From contig NZ_OCNJ01000003.1 of NCBI RefSeq assembly GCF_900230255.1, positions 233,435 to 297,434 on the forward strand: DNA of 64,000 bases, given 5' to 3'. This document shows, piece after piece, positions 43,302-53,535 of this stretch; positions within the stretch are counted from its first letter, which is position 1; each line of letters opens with the position of its first letter. Made by a program: the position numbers and the translations under genes. Origin of the DNA: Caenispirillum bisanense (GTDB lineage: Bacteria > Pseudomonadota > Alphaproteobacteria > Rhodospirillales > Rhodospirillaceae). Under the pieces are notes generated by a model. That model was not told the origin of the DNA and did no database searches. It saw only the letters and a list, made by a program, of their open reading frames with translations.

Positions 43302-43385
43302 GGCGCGGCGACCCGCGCCGCCGCGGCGGCGTTGCTGGGAGCGTGGGGCGAATCCGGCCCCGTCACGGGAGGGAGGAGGAGCCGC

Positions 43386-44546
43386 ATGCCGTTGGTAGAC
43401 CGGGCGCTGTCGCAGACCATCGAGGCCTTTGCCGACGTGCTCGACCGATTGCTCGGCGGCGACCCCGAAAGCACGCCGCCGCCCGTCATGACCTTCTGGT
43501 GCGGCGCCGGGTTTTCCAAGGCCTGGGACCGCCATGCCCCCACCGACGGCGAGCTGTTCGTGCTGCAGGCCGACGAACTGGAGGACTTCCCCAACCTCCG
43601 CCAGTTGCTGAAGGCCATCGGCTGGGGCGACCACGACCACATCAACTTCGAGGGCTTCAAGACCCTCGGCTACATCATCGACATGCAGATCCGCCACCCG
43701 GAGATCCGCAACCGCCATGTCGATGCCCACAACCTGAAGCTCAGCGTCAACGAGATCCGCACCCTCATCCAGCGCCGCTTCCGCGCCGCCTGCGAGATGG
43801 CGACGGTGGACCCGGAGACCCTGCGCTTCCCCGTGCGGGACGACCCCGACAAGCGCGCCATCCTGAGCTTCTTCGACCGGCTGGCGACATCGGCCAGCCG
43901 CATGGGGCGGGCGGTGCCGACGCCCTTGTTCCACTTCGTGACCACCAACTACGACTTCACCATCGAGACCATCCTCGACCACATCGGCGGCGGCCCGTCG
44001 GTGTTCGGGCGGCTTTATCGCGGCGTCACGCCGTCGCGCATCTGCGGCCGCACCATCTGGGACCACCTGCCGCTGACCGTCGACCGCAACCTCATCAAGG
44101 TGAACGGCGGGTTCGAGATCCTGCGCAGCGGCGACACCTATCACTTCGACTACCGCGACCGCCGCGACGAGGCCGTGCGCGAGGAGCCGCCGCTGCTCAT
44201 CCTGCCGTCGCGGGCGCAGGACTACGGCGACCCCTACTTCCATGAAATCTTCCCGAAGGCGGTGCGGCTGCTGCGCGAGACCGACGTGCTGGTGATCGTC
44301 GGCTACAGCATGCCGCGCGAGGACGCGCTGCTGCGCTTCATCCTGCGCCAACTGGCGGAAAACCCCGAGGACGCCCGCGGCAAGCACGTCTTCCTCATCG
44401 ACACCAAGCCGCCGGACGTCATCCGCGAGCGGCTGGAGAAGGTGTTCTTCTCCATCGACCGCATCGGCTGGCCGCGCACCCACTACTACCCCGGCCGGTT
44501 CGAGGACTTCTGCCGCGCCGCCGCCGGCGCCGGGGAGTACTGCTGA
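43386..44546 (+). CDS. SIR2-like (NAD-binding) protein
   Basis: 386 residues with the Rossmann-type SIR2 signature. WCGAGFSKAW lies at about 38-47 (the GAG-x-S nucleotide loop), HFVTTNYDFTIE near 183-194 (the TNYD motif), and VIVGYSMPREDALLRFILRQ near 304-323. No zinc-binding cysteine cluster is present, unlike classical sirtuins. Such SIR2 domains can hydrolyse NAD and several act in phage defence, but no effector partner gene is adjacent here. The start is ATG at 43386 after GGAGGAGGA. The next rightward gene follows after 23 bases. Confidence 0.78.
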   Translation: MPLVDRALSQTIEAFADVLDRLLGGDPESTPPPVMTFWCGAGFSKAWDRHAPTDGELFVLQADELEDFPNLRQLLKAIGWGDHDHINFEGFKTLGYIIDMQIRHPEIRNRHVDAHNLKLSVNEIRTLIQRRFRAACEMATVDPETLRFPVRDDPDKRAILSFFDRLATSASRMGRAVPTPLFHFVTTNYDFTIETILDHIGGGPSVFGRLYRGVTPSRICGRTIWDHLPLTVDRNLIKVNGGFEILRSGDTYHFDYRDRRDEAVREEPPLLILPSRAQDYGDPYFHEIFPKAVRLLRETDVLVIVGYSMPREDALLRFILRQLAENPEDARGKHVFLIDTKPPDVIRERLEKVFFSIDRIGWPRTHYYPGRFEDFCRAAAGAGEYC

Positions 44547-44569
44547 CGCGGCTTGCGCGTTGTTGGGGT

Positions 44570-45385
44570 ATGACCGACCGTCGTGCCGCCCTCGTGTTCT
44601 GGCTCCTGTCGACCGCGCCCGCCGCCGCCGCTTCGGCCGGCTGCGGTCAGCCGCCCCCGGATCGGCCGCCGCAGGCGGTGGGGCTGGAGGGTGGTGCGCG
44701 CGGCATCCTCGTCGCCGTGCCCGAAGCCTACGATCCCGCCGTGCCGCACCGGCTGATCGTCGCCTTCCACGGCCGCACCAACCCGGCGGAGCGCGTGCGT
44801 CGCTACTACGGCCTGGAGGACGCGGCCAAGCGCCCGACCATAGTCGTCTATCCGCGCGCCGAGCGGCAATCCGACGGCACCTTCGTCTGGCGCCTGCCGC
44901 AGGACGCGGCCCTGTTCGACGCGGTGGTGGAGCGCATGGCGGCGGACTATTGCGTCGACCGCGACCGCGTCTTCGCGGTCGGCCATTCCCTCGGCGCCAC
45001 CTTCGCCAACACGCTCGCCTGTGCGCGGGGCGAGACCTTGCGCGGCGTGGCGACGGTGGCCGGCGGCATCCAGCCGGCCGAGTGCCGGGGAGAGGCGGCG
45101 GCGCTGTTGCTCCATCACCCGCAGGACCGGCTGGTGCCGGTGGAGACGGGGCAGGCGGCGCGCGATGCCTTGCTCGCCGCCAACGATCTGCCCGCGACGC
45201 CGGCGGAAAGCTTCGCCGAGCCCTATGTATGCCGCCGCTACGGCGCCGCCGACGATCCGGCGCCGGTGGCGTGGTGCCTGCACGATCAGTCTGCCACCCG
45301 CACCGGCCGCACTTACGCCCACCAGTGGCCCGACGGCGCGGAGCAGGCGGCGCTCGCCTTCTTCCGCGCCCTCGAAGGCGACTGA
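44570..45385 (+). CDS. Exported alpha/beta hydrolase, PHB-depolymerase/feruloyl-esterase-like
   Basis: 271 residues: signal peptide (about 1-23) and an alpha/beta-hydrolase fold of the esterase_phb/LpqC type. Visible elements are RLIVAFHGRTNPAERV (oxyanion region) near 62, AVGHSLGATFANTLA with nucleophile Ser near 140, LLLHHPQDRLVPVE with the acid Asp near 184, and a late HQWPDGAEQA with the catalytic His. Secretion and fold suggest an extracellular or periplasmic ester hydrolase. It converges on korB with a 7-base gap. Confidence 0.8.
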   Translation: MTDRRAALVFWLLSTAPAAAASAGCGQPPPDRPPQAVGLEGGARGILVAVPEAYDPAVPHRLIVAFHGRTNPAERVRRYYGLEDAAKRPTIVVYPRAERQSDGTFVWRLPQDAALFDAVVERMAADYCVDRDRVFAVGHSLGATFANTLACARGETLRGVATVAGGIQPAECRGEAAALLLHHPQDRLVPVETGQAARDALLAANDLPATPAESFAEPYVCRRYGAADDPAPVAWCLHDQSATRTGRTYAHQWPDGAEQAALAFFRALEGD

Positions 45386-45392
45386 GCGGCCC

Positions 45393-46415
45393 CTACGCGA
45401 CGGTCCAGGTGTCGCCCTTGTGGAGCAGGGCGAGGATGTCCTCCACCGGGTCGGCGGCGGTATCCACCGCCGGTGCCCGGCAGGCCGACTCGAACGTCTC
45501 GGCGGGGGCGCAGTGCAGCACGCCCATGACCATGGGGAAGTGCGGCGGCCGCAGGGACGCCAGCGCCATGCCGAGCAGGCGGTTGGTCTCGTCGTGGACC
45601 AGCGCGTCGGCCTCGGTCACGCCGTTTTCGCCGAGCGTCGCCACCGCCAGGCCGAAGCCGTCGGGCGAGCGGACGAGGCCCTTGCTTCCGTCGCGGCCGA
45701 ACAGCATGGGCTTGCCGTGTTCCACGAACAGCACGGTGTCGGCGACGGTCTTCTTGTCGGTCACCGAGTCGAAGGCGCCGTCGTTGTAGATGATGCAGTT
45801 CTGCAGGATCTCGACGAAGGACGCGCCCTTGTGGGCGTGGGCGCGCTTCAGCACCTCGGGCAGTTGCTTGAGCAGGGTGTCGCCGCCGCGCGCCACGAAG
45901 CGGGCGCCGGCGCCGAGCGCGAAGGCCGCCGGCACCAGCGGCGCGTCGATGGACCCGGCCGGGCTCGACGGCGAGCGGGTGCCGCAGGGCGAGGTGGGCG
46001 AATACTGCCCCTTGGTCAGGCCGTAGATCTCGTTGTTGAACAACAGGATGTTCAGATCCACGTTGCGCCGCAGGACGTGCAGCATGTGGTTACCGCCGAT
46101 GGACAACCCGTCGCCGTCGCCGGTCACCACCCAGACGTCCAGCTCCGGGTTGGTCACCTTGAGGCCCGTCGCGACGGCCGGCGCGCGGCCGTGGATGGTG
46201 TGGAAGCCGTAGGTCGCCATGTAATAGGGAAACCGCGACGAACAGCCGATGCCCGACACGAAGACGGTGGAGTCCGGCGTCGCGCCCAGTTGCGGCAGGG
46301 TGCGCTGGACGGCCTTCAGGATGGCGTAGTCGCCGCAACCGGGGCACCACCGCACGTCCTGGTCGGAGGCGAAGTCCTTGTCGGTGAAGCGGGGGGAGTC
46401 GCTCTGGATGCCCAT
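45393..46415 (-). CDS. korB: 2-oxoacid:ferredoxin oxidoreductase, beta subunit
   Basis: 340 residues, the thiamine-diphosphate- and [4Fe-4S]-binding subunit. Cluster cysteines are in RWCPGCGDY near residue 23 and GIGCSSRFPYY near 55. TPP/Mg binding is at VVTGDGDGLSIGGNH near 100-114, followed by NNEIYGLTKGQYSPT. These fit the 2-oxoglutarate (Kor) class. With KorA it makes succinyl-CoA, CO2 and reduced ferredoxin. ATG at 46415 is favoured by GGAG eight bases upstream; GTG at 46424 would overlap the korA stop. There is no fused ferredoxin subunit, so electrons go to a separate ferredoxin. Confidence 0.9.
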   Translation of the reverse strand: MGIQSDSPRFTDKDFASDQDVRWCPGCGDYAILKAVQRTLPQLGATPDSTVFVSGIGCSSRFPYYMATYGFHTIHGRAPAVATGLKVTNPELDVWVVTGDGDGLSIGGNHMLHVLRRNVDLNILLFNNEIYGLTKGQYSPTSPCGTRSPSSPAGSIDAPLVPAAFALGAGARFVARGGDTLLKQLPEVLKRAHAHKGASFVEILQNCIIYNDGAFDSVTDKKTVADTVLFVEHGKPMLFGRDGSKGLVRSPDGFGLAVATLGENGVTEADALVHDETNRLLGMALASLRPPHFPMVMGVLHCAPAETFESACRAPAVDTAADPVEDILALLHKGDTWTVA

Positions 46416-46420
46416 GGCGG

Positions 46421-48316
<1,896 letters not shown>

Positions 48317-48389
48317 GGAACGGTCCTCCGCACGGTTGGCGGTGCGGCGCCGCTCCGCCCGCGGTTGGGCGGCGGCGCTCTCCTGATTG

Positions 48390-48419
48390 AGTGTATGCAA
48401 ACGAAATGAAGGGCGTCAA
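48390..48419 (-). promoter_or_regulatory. Candidate sigma-70 promoter of korAB
   Basis: Read leftward, TTGACG (48419-48414) and TACACT (48395-48390) are 18 bases apart, predicting a start near 48383 and a 66-base leader to korA. The decamer ATGCAAACGA (48395-48404), repeated upstream of the enamidase gene, overlaps the -10 and spacer, the place where a repressor would act. Confidence 0.45.
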
Positions 48420-48435
48420 CGGGGCAAAGTAGTCC

Positions 48436-48449
48436 TGACCGACCGGTCA
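48436..48449. promoter_or_regulatory. TetR-type palindrome in the kor/ena divergent region
   Basis: TGACCGACCGGTCA has 5-base arms TGACC and GGTCA around GACC, resembling operators of TetR-family regulators of acyl-CoA and aromatic catabolism (PaaR-like ACCGACCGGT core). It lies 17 bases upstream of the korAB -35. No tetR gene is in the window. The rest of 48450-48551 shows no gene. Confidence 0.4.
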
Positions 48450-48551
48450 ATTACCCACGGACTTTGCAAGAAATGATCTTGCGCGGACTGTGGCGAGAAA
48501 GGGGCTTGCGCCGGCCCGCCGGTTCTGGAACACTTGCCTCATAACGTAAGC

Positions 48552-48561
48552 ATGCAAACGA
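48552..48561 (+). promoter_or_regulatory. Repeated decamer upstream of the enamidase gene
   Basis: ATGCAAACGA occurs here and again at 48395-48404 in the same orientation, the only two sites I noticed in this divergent region. Here it is part of a 16-base imperfect palindrome, CGT-AA-GCATGC-AA-ACG (48545-48560), 71 bases before the start codon. A shared operator, possibly of the MarR regulator at 61929, is a guess. Confidence 0.35.
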
Positions 48562-48631
48562 GTTTCCGGCGCCGCCGCAGGGGTCCCCGACGGACGGACG
48601 AACCGGAAACCGCATGAACAGGAGGCGAAGC

Positions 48632-49822
48632 ATGGCAGCCATCGCGCAGCCGAGTACCGCCGGAAAACTGGTCGTCCGCAACATCGGTCTGTTGCTGTCG
48701 GGCGACCTGAAGGCTCCCATTCTCGACGCCGACTGCATCGTCTGCGTCGACGGCAAGATCGCCCAGGTCGGGCGGGAAGCCGACTGCGACACCGGGGCGG
48801 CCGACCGCGTGGTCGACGCCAAGGGCACCACCGTCGCGCCCGGCCTCATCGACAGTCACGTCCACCCGGTGCTCGGCGACTGGACGCCGCGGCAGAACCA
48901 GTTCGGCTGGATCGACAGCTTCCTCAACGGCGGCGTCACCACCATGGTCTCGGCCGGCGAGGTCCACGTTCCCGGGCGGCCCAAGGACATCGTCGGCGTC
49001 AAGGCCATGGCGATCTTCGCCCAGCGCTCCTTCCTCAACGCCCGGCCGGGCGGCGTGAAGGTCCACGCCGGGGCGCCGGTCATCGAACAGGGCATGACCG
49101 AGGAAGACTTCAAGGACATGGCCGAGGCCGGCGTCAAGCTGCTCGGCGAGGTCGGCCTCGGCAGCGTCAAGGCCGGCGAGGAAGCCCGCCAGATGGTCGC
49201 CTGGGCGCGCAAATATGGCATCCAGTCCACCATCCATACCGGCGGCCCGTCCATTCCCGGCTCCGGCCTCATCGACGCCGACGTGGTGCTGGAAGCCGAC
49301 GCCGACATCATCGGCCACATCAACGGCGGCCACACCGCCCTGCCGCAGAACCAGATCCGCTGCCTGTGCGAAAGCTGCCACCGCGGCATCGAGATCGTTC
49401 ACAACGGCAACGAGAAGATGGCGCTCTTCGCCATGCGCACGGCCTTCGAGCTGGGCGCGCCGGAGCGCGTCATCCTCGGCACCGACAGCCCGGCGGGCTC
49501 GGGCGTCCAGCCGCTCGGCATCCTGCGCATGGTGAGCATGCTGTCGAGCCTGGGCGACGTGCCGGCGGAGGTGGCTTTCTGCTTCGCCACCGGCAACACC
49601 GCCCGCATGCGCGACCTGGACTGCGGCCTGATCGAGGTCGGCCGTGCCGCCGACTTCGTCATCATGGACCGCGCCCAGCACACGGCGGGCCGGAACCTGC
49701 TGGAAAGCGTGCAACTGGGCGACCTGCCCGGCATCAGCATGACCATCATCGACGGGCTGGTGCGCACCGGCCGGTCGCGCAACACCCCGCCGGCCGAACG
49801 GCTGGCGGAACTGGTGAGCTGA
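48632..49822 (+). CDS. ena: Enamidase (1,4,5,6-tetrahydro-6-oxonicotinate amidohydrolase)
   Basis: 396 residues, amidohydrolase superfamily. It hydrolyses 1,4,5,6-tetrahydro-6-oxonicotinate to 2-formylglutarate and ammonia. Metal ligands are placed as in the binuclear Fe-Zn enamidase: His76 and His78 (DSHVHP), Glu173 (GEVGLG), His202 (IHTGG), His229 (GHINGG) and Asp285 (GTDSP). From memory the whole chain tracks the Eubacterium barkeri enzyme, including NARPGGVKVH, HTGGPSIPGS and the terminal RSRNTPPAERLA. ATG at 48632 follows AGGAGG; the ATG at 48614 lies before that site. It heads the rightward pathway cluster. Confidence 0.88.
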   Translation: MAAIAQPSTAGKLVVRNIGLLLSGDLKAPILDADCIVCVDGKIAQVGREADCDTGAADRVVDAKGTTVAPGLIDSHVHPVLGDWTPRQNQFGWIDSFLNGGVTTMVSAGEVHVPGRPKDIVGVKAMAIFAQRSFLNARPGGVKVHAGAPVIEQGMTEEDFKDMAEAGVKLLGEVGLGSVKAGEEARQMVAWARKYGIQSTIHTGGPSIPGSGLIDADVVLEADADIIGHINGGHTALPQNQIRCLCESCHRGIEIVHNGNEKMALFAMRTAFELGAPERVILGTDSPAGSGVQPLGILRMVSMLSSLGDVPAEVAFCFATGNTARMRDLDCGLIEVGRAADFVIMDRAQHTAGRNLLESVQLGDLPGISMTIIDGLVRTGRSRNTPPAERLAELVS

Positions 49823-49845
49823 CGCGACCGCCGGACGCCGCGCCC

Positions 49846-49893
49846 GGGGGCCGCCCGTCTCCCGCTCCCTTCCAGCGGGCGGCCCCCCTTCTT
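49846..49893 (+). terminator. Hairpin after the enamidase gene
   Basis: GGGGGCCGCCCG (49846-49857) pairs with CGGGCGGCCCCC (49876-49887) around an 18-base loop, followed by CCTTCTTCCC. The 12-base GC-rich stem and pyrimidine tail suggest partial termination between ena and the hydroxylase genes. Confidence 0.55.
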
Positions 49894-49923
49894 CCCACGT
49901 GACGACGACACGGGGACCACGGA

Positions 49924-50763
49924 ATGCCGAAATACTTGCGCGTTCACAGCGTCGACCAGGCGCTCGAGTGCCTCAGTGACGGTCCCTGGCGCATCATCGC
50001 CGGCGGCACCGACGTCTATCCGGCGCTGGGCGAGGGGCCCATGCGCGACGACATTCTCGACATCTCGGGCCTGCGTGACCTGCGCGGCATCCGGCGCGAC
50101 GGCGACGCGTGGCGCATCGGCGCCCTGACCACCTGGACCGACGTGCTGCGCGCCGACCTGCCGGCGTGGTTCGATGGCCTGAAGCTGGCGGCGCGCGAGG
50201 TCGGCTCGGTGCAGATCCAGAACGCCGGCACGGTCGCCGGCAACGTCTGCAACGCCTCGCCCGCCGCCGACGGCACCGCCGCCCTGATGGCGCTCGACGC
50301 CGCCGTGGAGGTCAGCGGCCCGGCGGGCCTGCGCGTGCAGCCGCTCGGCGACTTCGTCACCGGCGTGCGCCGCACCACGCTGGCGCCGGGTGAACTGGTG
50401 ACGGCGGTCATCGTGCCCGACGGCGGCGAGGCCGGCGTGTCCGACTTCCTCAAGCTCGGCGCGCGGCATTATCTGGTCATCTCCATCGCCATGGTCTCCG
50501 TGGTCCTGCGCCTGAGCGGCGGGAGCATCGCCCGCGCCGGCGTCGCCGTCGGCTCCTGTTCCCCCGTCGCCCGCCGGCTGCCGGACCTGGAGGCACGCCT
50601 CGCCGGTCGAGCGCCGGAAGGGCTGGCCGCGCTGGTGGAAGACGGCGACGCCGCCGTCCTCAGCCCCATCGACGACGTGCGCGCCAGCGCCGCCTACCGC
50701 CGCGAAGCCGCCCTGACCCTGGTGCGCCGCGCCCTGACCCGCTGCGAGGAGGCCCTGCGATGA
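49924..50763 (+). CDS. FAD-binding subunit of a molybdenum hydroxylase (nicotinate dehydrogenase-like)
   Basis: 279 residues, the medium FAD subunit of the xanthine-dehydrogenase family. The flavin loops are visible: IAGGTDVYPALGEG near residue 23 and QNAGTVAGNVCNASPAADG near 99. The C-terminal CO-dehydrogenase flavoprotein domain follows (about 175-279). It carries electrons from the iron-sulfur/molybdenum subunit encoded next (4-base overlap) to the acceptor. By context it is the equivalent of NdhF in nicotinate hydroxylation at C6. The start is ATG at 49924. Confidence 0.85.
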   Translation: MPKYLRVHSVDQALECLSDGPWRIIAGGTDVYPALGEGPMRDDILDISGLRDLRGIRRDGDAWRIGALTTWTDVLRADLPAWFDGLKLAAREVGSVQIQNAGTVAGNVCNASPAADGTAALMALDAAVEVSGPAGLRVQPLGDFVTGVRRTTLAPGELVTAVIVPDGGEAGVSDFLKLGARHYLVISIAMVSVVLRLSGGSIARAGVAVGSCSPVARRLPDLEARLAGRAPEGLAALVEDGDAAVLSPIDDVRASAAYRREAALTLVRRALTRCEEALR

Positions 50764-53531
50764 CCCTCGACCTCCGCCCCGCCGACGTCCGCCCGGTGGA
50801 CCTGACGGCATCCGTGCCCGTCTCCTTCACCCTGAACGGCCGCGCCGTCACCATCGCCGTGGAGCCCATGCGCCGCCTGACCCAGGTGCTGCGCGAGCAG
50901 ATGGGCCTGACCGGCACCAAGGTCGGCTGCGACGCCGGCGACTGCGGCGCCTGCACGGTGCTCATGGACGACGAACCGGTCTGCGCCTGCATGGTCCAGG
51001 CCGGCCGGCTGGAGGGCTCGCGCGTCGAGACGGTGGAAGGCCTCGCCGCCGACGGCACGCCGCACCGCCTGCAACAGGCCTTCCTGCGCTTCGGTGCCGC
51101 CCAGTGCGGCATCTGTACCCCCGGCATGCTCATGGCGGCGGTGGCGCTGCTGCGGGCCTGTCCGCACCCGTCGGAGCAACAGGTGAAGGACGCCCTCGGC
51201 GGTGTTCTCTGTCGCTGTACGGGCTATTCCAAGATCATCCAGGCCGTCATGCACGCCAACGACCCGCTGCCCGAGGCGGTGACGGCGGAAGCGGGCGGGG
51301 CGGTCGGCAGCCGGCTGGACCGGCTCGACGGCCTGCCCAAGGTGCTCGGCACCGACGTATTCGGCGCCGATGCCTGGCCGGCCGACAGTCTGCTCGTGCG
51401 GGTGATCCGCAGCCCGCACCACCGCGCCCGCTTCCGGTTCGGCGACATCGACGCCTTCGTGCGCGCCCATCCCGGCGTCGAGACGGTGCTGACGGCCGCC
51501 GACATTCCCGGCCGCAACCTGTTCGGCGTCATCCCGCCGCTGGCCGACCAACCCGTCTTCGCCACCGACGAATGCCGCTTCAAGGGCGAGGCGGTGGCCG
51601 CCGTGGTGGGCGAGGAAGCGGTGCTGCGCCACCTCGACCTCGGCGCCTTCCCGGTGGAGTGGGAGGCCCTGCCGGCCGTCCTCACCCCGCCCGAGGCGCT
51701 GGCGGAGGATGCGCCGCAGGTCCATACCGCACGGGCCGGCAACGTGCTGGTGCGGGGCCTGGTCCGCCACGGCGACCCGCAGGCGGCCCTGCCGCAGGCT
51801 CATGCCGTGGTGGAGGGGAGCTATTCCACCGGCTTCATCGAACACGCTTATATCGAGCCGGAAGCAGGCTGGGCGCGGCGGTCGGGCGACCGCATCGAGA
51901 TCGCCGCCTGCACCCAGGCGCCCTACATGGACCGCGATGACATGGCGGCCATCCTCGGCCTCGACCCCGAAGCGGTGCGCATCCTGCCGACCGCCGTCGG
52001 CGGCGGTTTCGGCAGCAAGCTCGACCTGTCCTTGCAGCCCTACATCGCACTGGCGGCGTGGAAGACCGGCCGCCCGGCGCGCATGGTCTACAGCCGCACC
52101 GAAAGCATGGCGACCACCACCAAGCGCCACCCGTCGGCCGTCACCGCCCGCATCGGCGCCGATGCCGAGGGCAAGCTGGTCGCCATGGAGTTCGAGGGCG
52201 TGTTCAACACCGGCGCCTATGCCTCCTGGGGGCCGACGGTCGCCAACCGGGTGCCGGTTCACGCCAGCGGCCCCTACCGCCATCCCAACTACGAGGCGCG
52301 GTCGCTCGCCGTCCACACCCACACCGCCCCGGCCGGCGCCTTCCGCGGCTTCGGCGTGCCGCAGTCGGCGGTGGCGCAGGAGACGCTGTTCGACGAACTG
52401 GCCGACAAGGTGGGCCTCGACCGCCTGGAGTTCCGCCTGCGCAATGCGCTCGACAACGGGCTGCCGACGGTCACCGGCCAGGTGTTTGCGCAAGGCGTCG
52501 GCATCAAGCAGTGCTTCGAGGCCCTGCGGGAGCCGTGGCGGGAGGCGCGCGCCGCCGCCGCCGCCTTCAATGCCGCCTCCGACGGGCGCATCCTGCGCGG
52601 CGTCGGGGTGGCCGGCATGTGGTACGGCTGCGGCAATACCTCGCTGCCCAACCCGTCCACCATCCGCGTCGGCCTGACCGCCGAGGGGCGGCTCGTGCTG
52701 CACCAGGGGGCGGTGGACATCGGCCAGGGCTCCAACACCGTGATCGCCCAGATCTGCGCCGACGCCCTCGGCCTGCCGGTGTCGCAGATGAGCCTGTTGG
52801 GTGCGGATACCGACCTGACGCCCGACGCCGGCAAGACCTCGGCCTCGCGCCAGACCTTCGTGTCGGGCAAGGCCGCCTACCTGTCGGGCAAGGCGCTGCG
52901 CGACCAGATCCTGCTGCGCCTCAACGCCGCGCCGGATACTCCGCTGGTGCTCGACGGTCCGTGTCTGCGGGCGGGTGACCGGGTGCTCGACCTGCGCACC
53001 CTGGAACCCGACGCCCGCGGCTACGTGCTGGCGGCGGAGGAAAGCTTCGACCCGCCGACCGCGCCGCTCGACGAGAACGGCCAGGGCGAGCCCTACGCCG
53101 CCTTCGGCTGGGGCGCCCATCTGGCGGAGGTGGAAATCGACACCGAACTCGGCCGCGTCACCGTAAAGCGCCTGGTCTGCGCCCACGATGTCGGCCGCGC
53201 CGTCAACCCGACCCTCATCGAGGGGCAGGTGGAAGGCGGCTCGGCGCAGGGCCTCGGCCTCGCGCTGATGGAGGAATTCATCCCCGGCCGCACCGAGAAC
53301 CTGCACGACTACCTGATCCCGACGGCCGGCGACGTGCCCGAGGTCCGCACCATCCTGATCGAGGAAGCCGACAGCCACGGTCCGTTCGGCGCCAAAGGCA
53401 TCGGCGAGCAGGTGCTGATCCCGACCGCGCCCGCCATCCTCAACGCCATCCGCGACGCCACCGGCGTGCTGGTGCGCGACCTGCCGGTGACCCCCGACAG
53501 GCTGCGCCGCGCGCTGCGTGAGAAGGGGTAA
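50760..53531 (+). CDS. Molybdenum hydroxylase, fused [2Fe-2S] and molybdopterin subunit (nicotinate dehydrogenase-like)
   Basis: 923 residues. A plant-type [2Fe-2S] domain (about 20-95, GCDAGDCGACTV and VCAC) and the helical [2Fe-2S] domain (about 100-165, QCGICTPG and CRCTGY) are joined to a complete molybdopterin subunit (about 180-920). The latter has GGGFGSK near 420, FRGFGVPQ near 528, DIGQGSNT near 657 and the catalytic Glu in AKGIGEQ near 882. With the FAD subunit it would hydroxylate nicotinate to 6-hydroxynicotinate. Separate S and L genes are commoner; the fusion is notable. The precise heterocycle is inferred from neighbours. Confidence 0.85.
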   Translation: MTLDLRPADVRPVDLTASVPVSFTLNGRAVTIAVEPMRRLTQVLREQMGLTGTKVGCDAGDCGACTVLMDDEPVCACMVQAGRLEGSRVETVEGLAADGTPHRLQQAFLRFGAAQCGICTPGMLMAAVALLRACPHPSEQQVKDALGGVLCRCTGYSKIIQAVMHANDPLPEAVTAEAGGAVGSRLDRLDGLPKVLGTDVFGADAWPADSLLVRVIRSPHHRARFRFGDIDAFVRAHPGVETVLTAADIPGRNLFGVIPPLADQPVFATDECRFKGEAVAAVVGEEAVLRHLDLGAFPVEWEALPAVLTPPEALAEDAPQVHTARAGNVLVRGLVRHGDPQAALPQAHAVVEGSYSTGFIEHAYIEPEAGWARRSGDRIEIAACTQAPYMDRDDMAAILGLDPEAVRILPTAVGGGFGSKLDLSLQPYIALAAWKTGRPARMVYSRTESMATTTKRHPSAVTARIGADAEGKLVAMEFEGVFNTGAYASWGPTVANRVPVHASGPYRHPNYEARSLAVHTHTAPAGAFRGFGVPQSAVAQETLFDELADKVGLDRLEFRLRNALDNGLPTVTGQVFAQGVGIKQCFEALREPWREARAAAAAFNAASDGRILRGVGVAGMWYGCGNTSLPNPSTIRVGLTAEGRLVLHQGAVDIGQGSNTVIAQICADALGLPVSQMSLLGADTDLTPDAGKTSASRQTFVSGKAAYLSGKALRDQILLRLNAAPDTPLVLDGPCLRAGDRVLDLRTLEPDARGYVLAAEESFDPPTAPLDENGQGEPYAAFGWGAHLAEVEIDTELGRVTVKRLVCAHDVGRAVNPTLIEGQVEGGSAQGLGLALMEEFIPGRTENLHDYLIPTAGDVPEVRTILIEEADSHGPFGAKGIGEQVLIPTAPAILNAIRDATGVLVRDLPVTPDRLRRALREKG

Positions 53532-53535
53532 CGCC

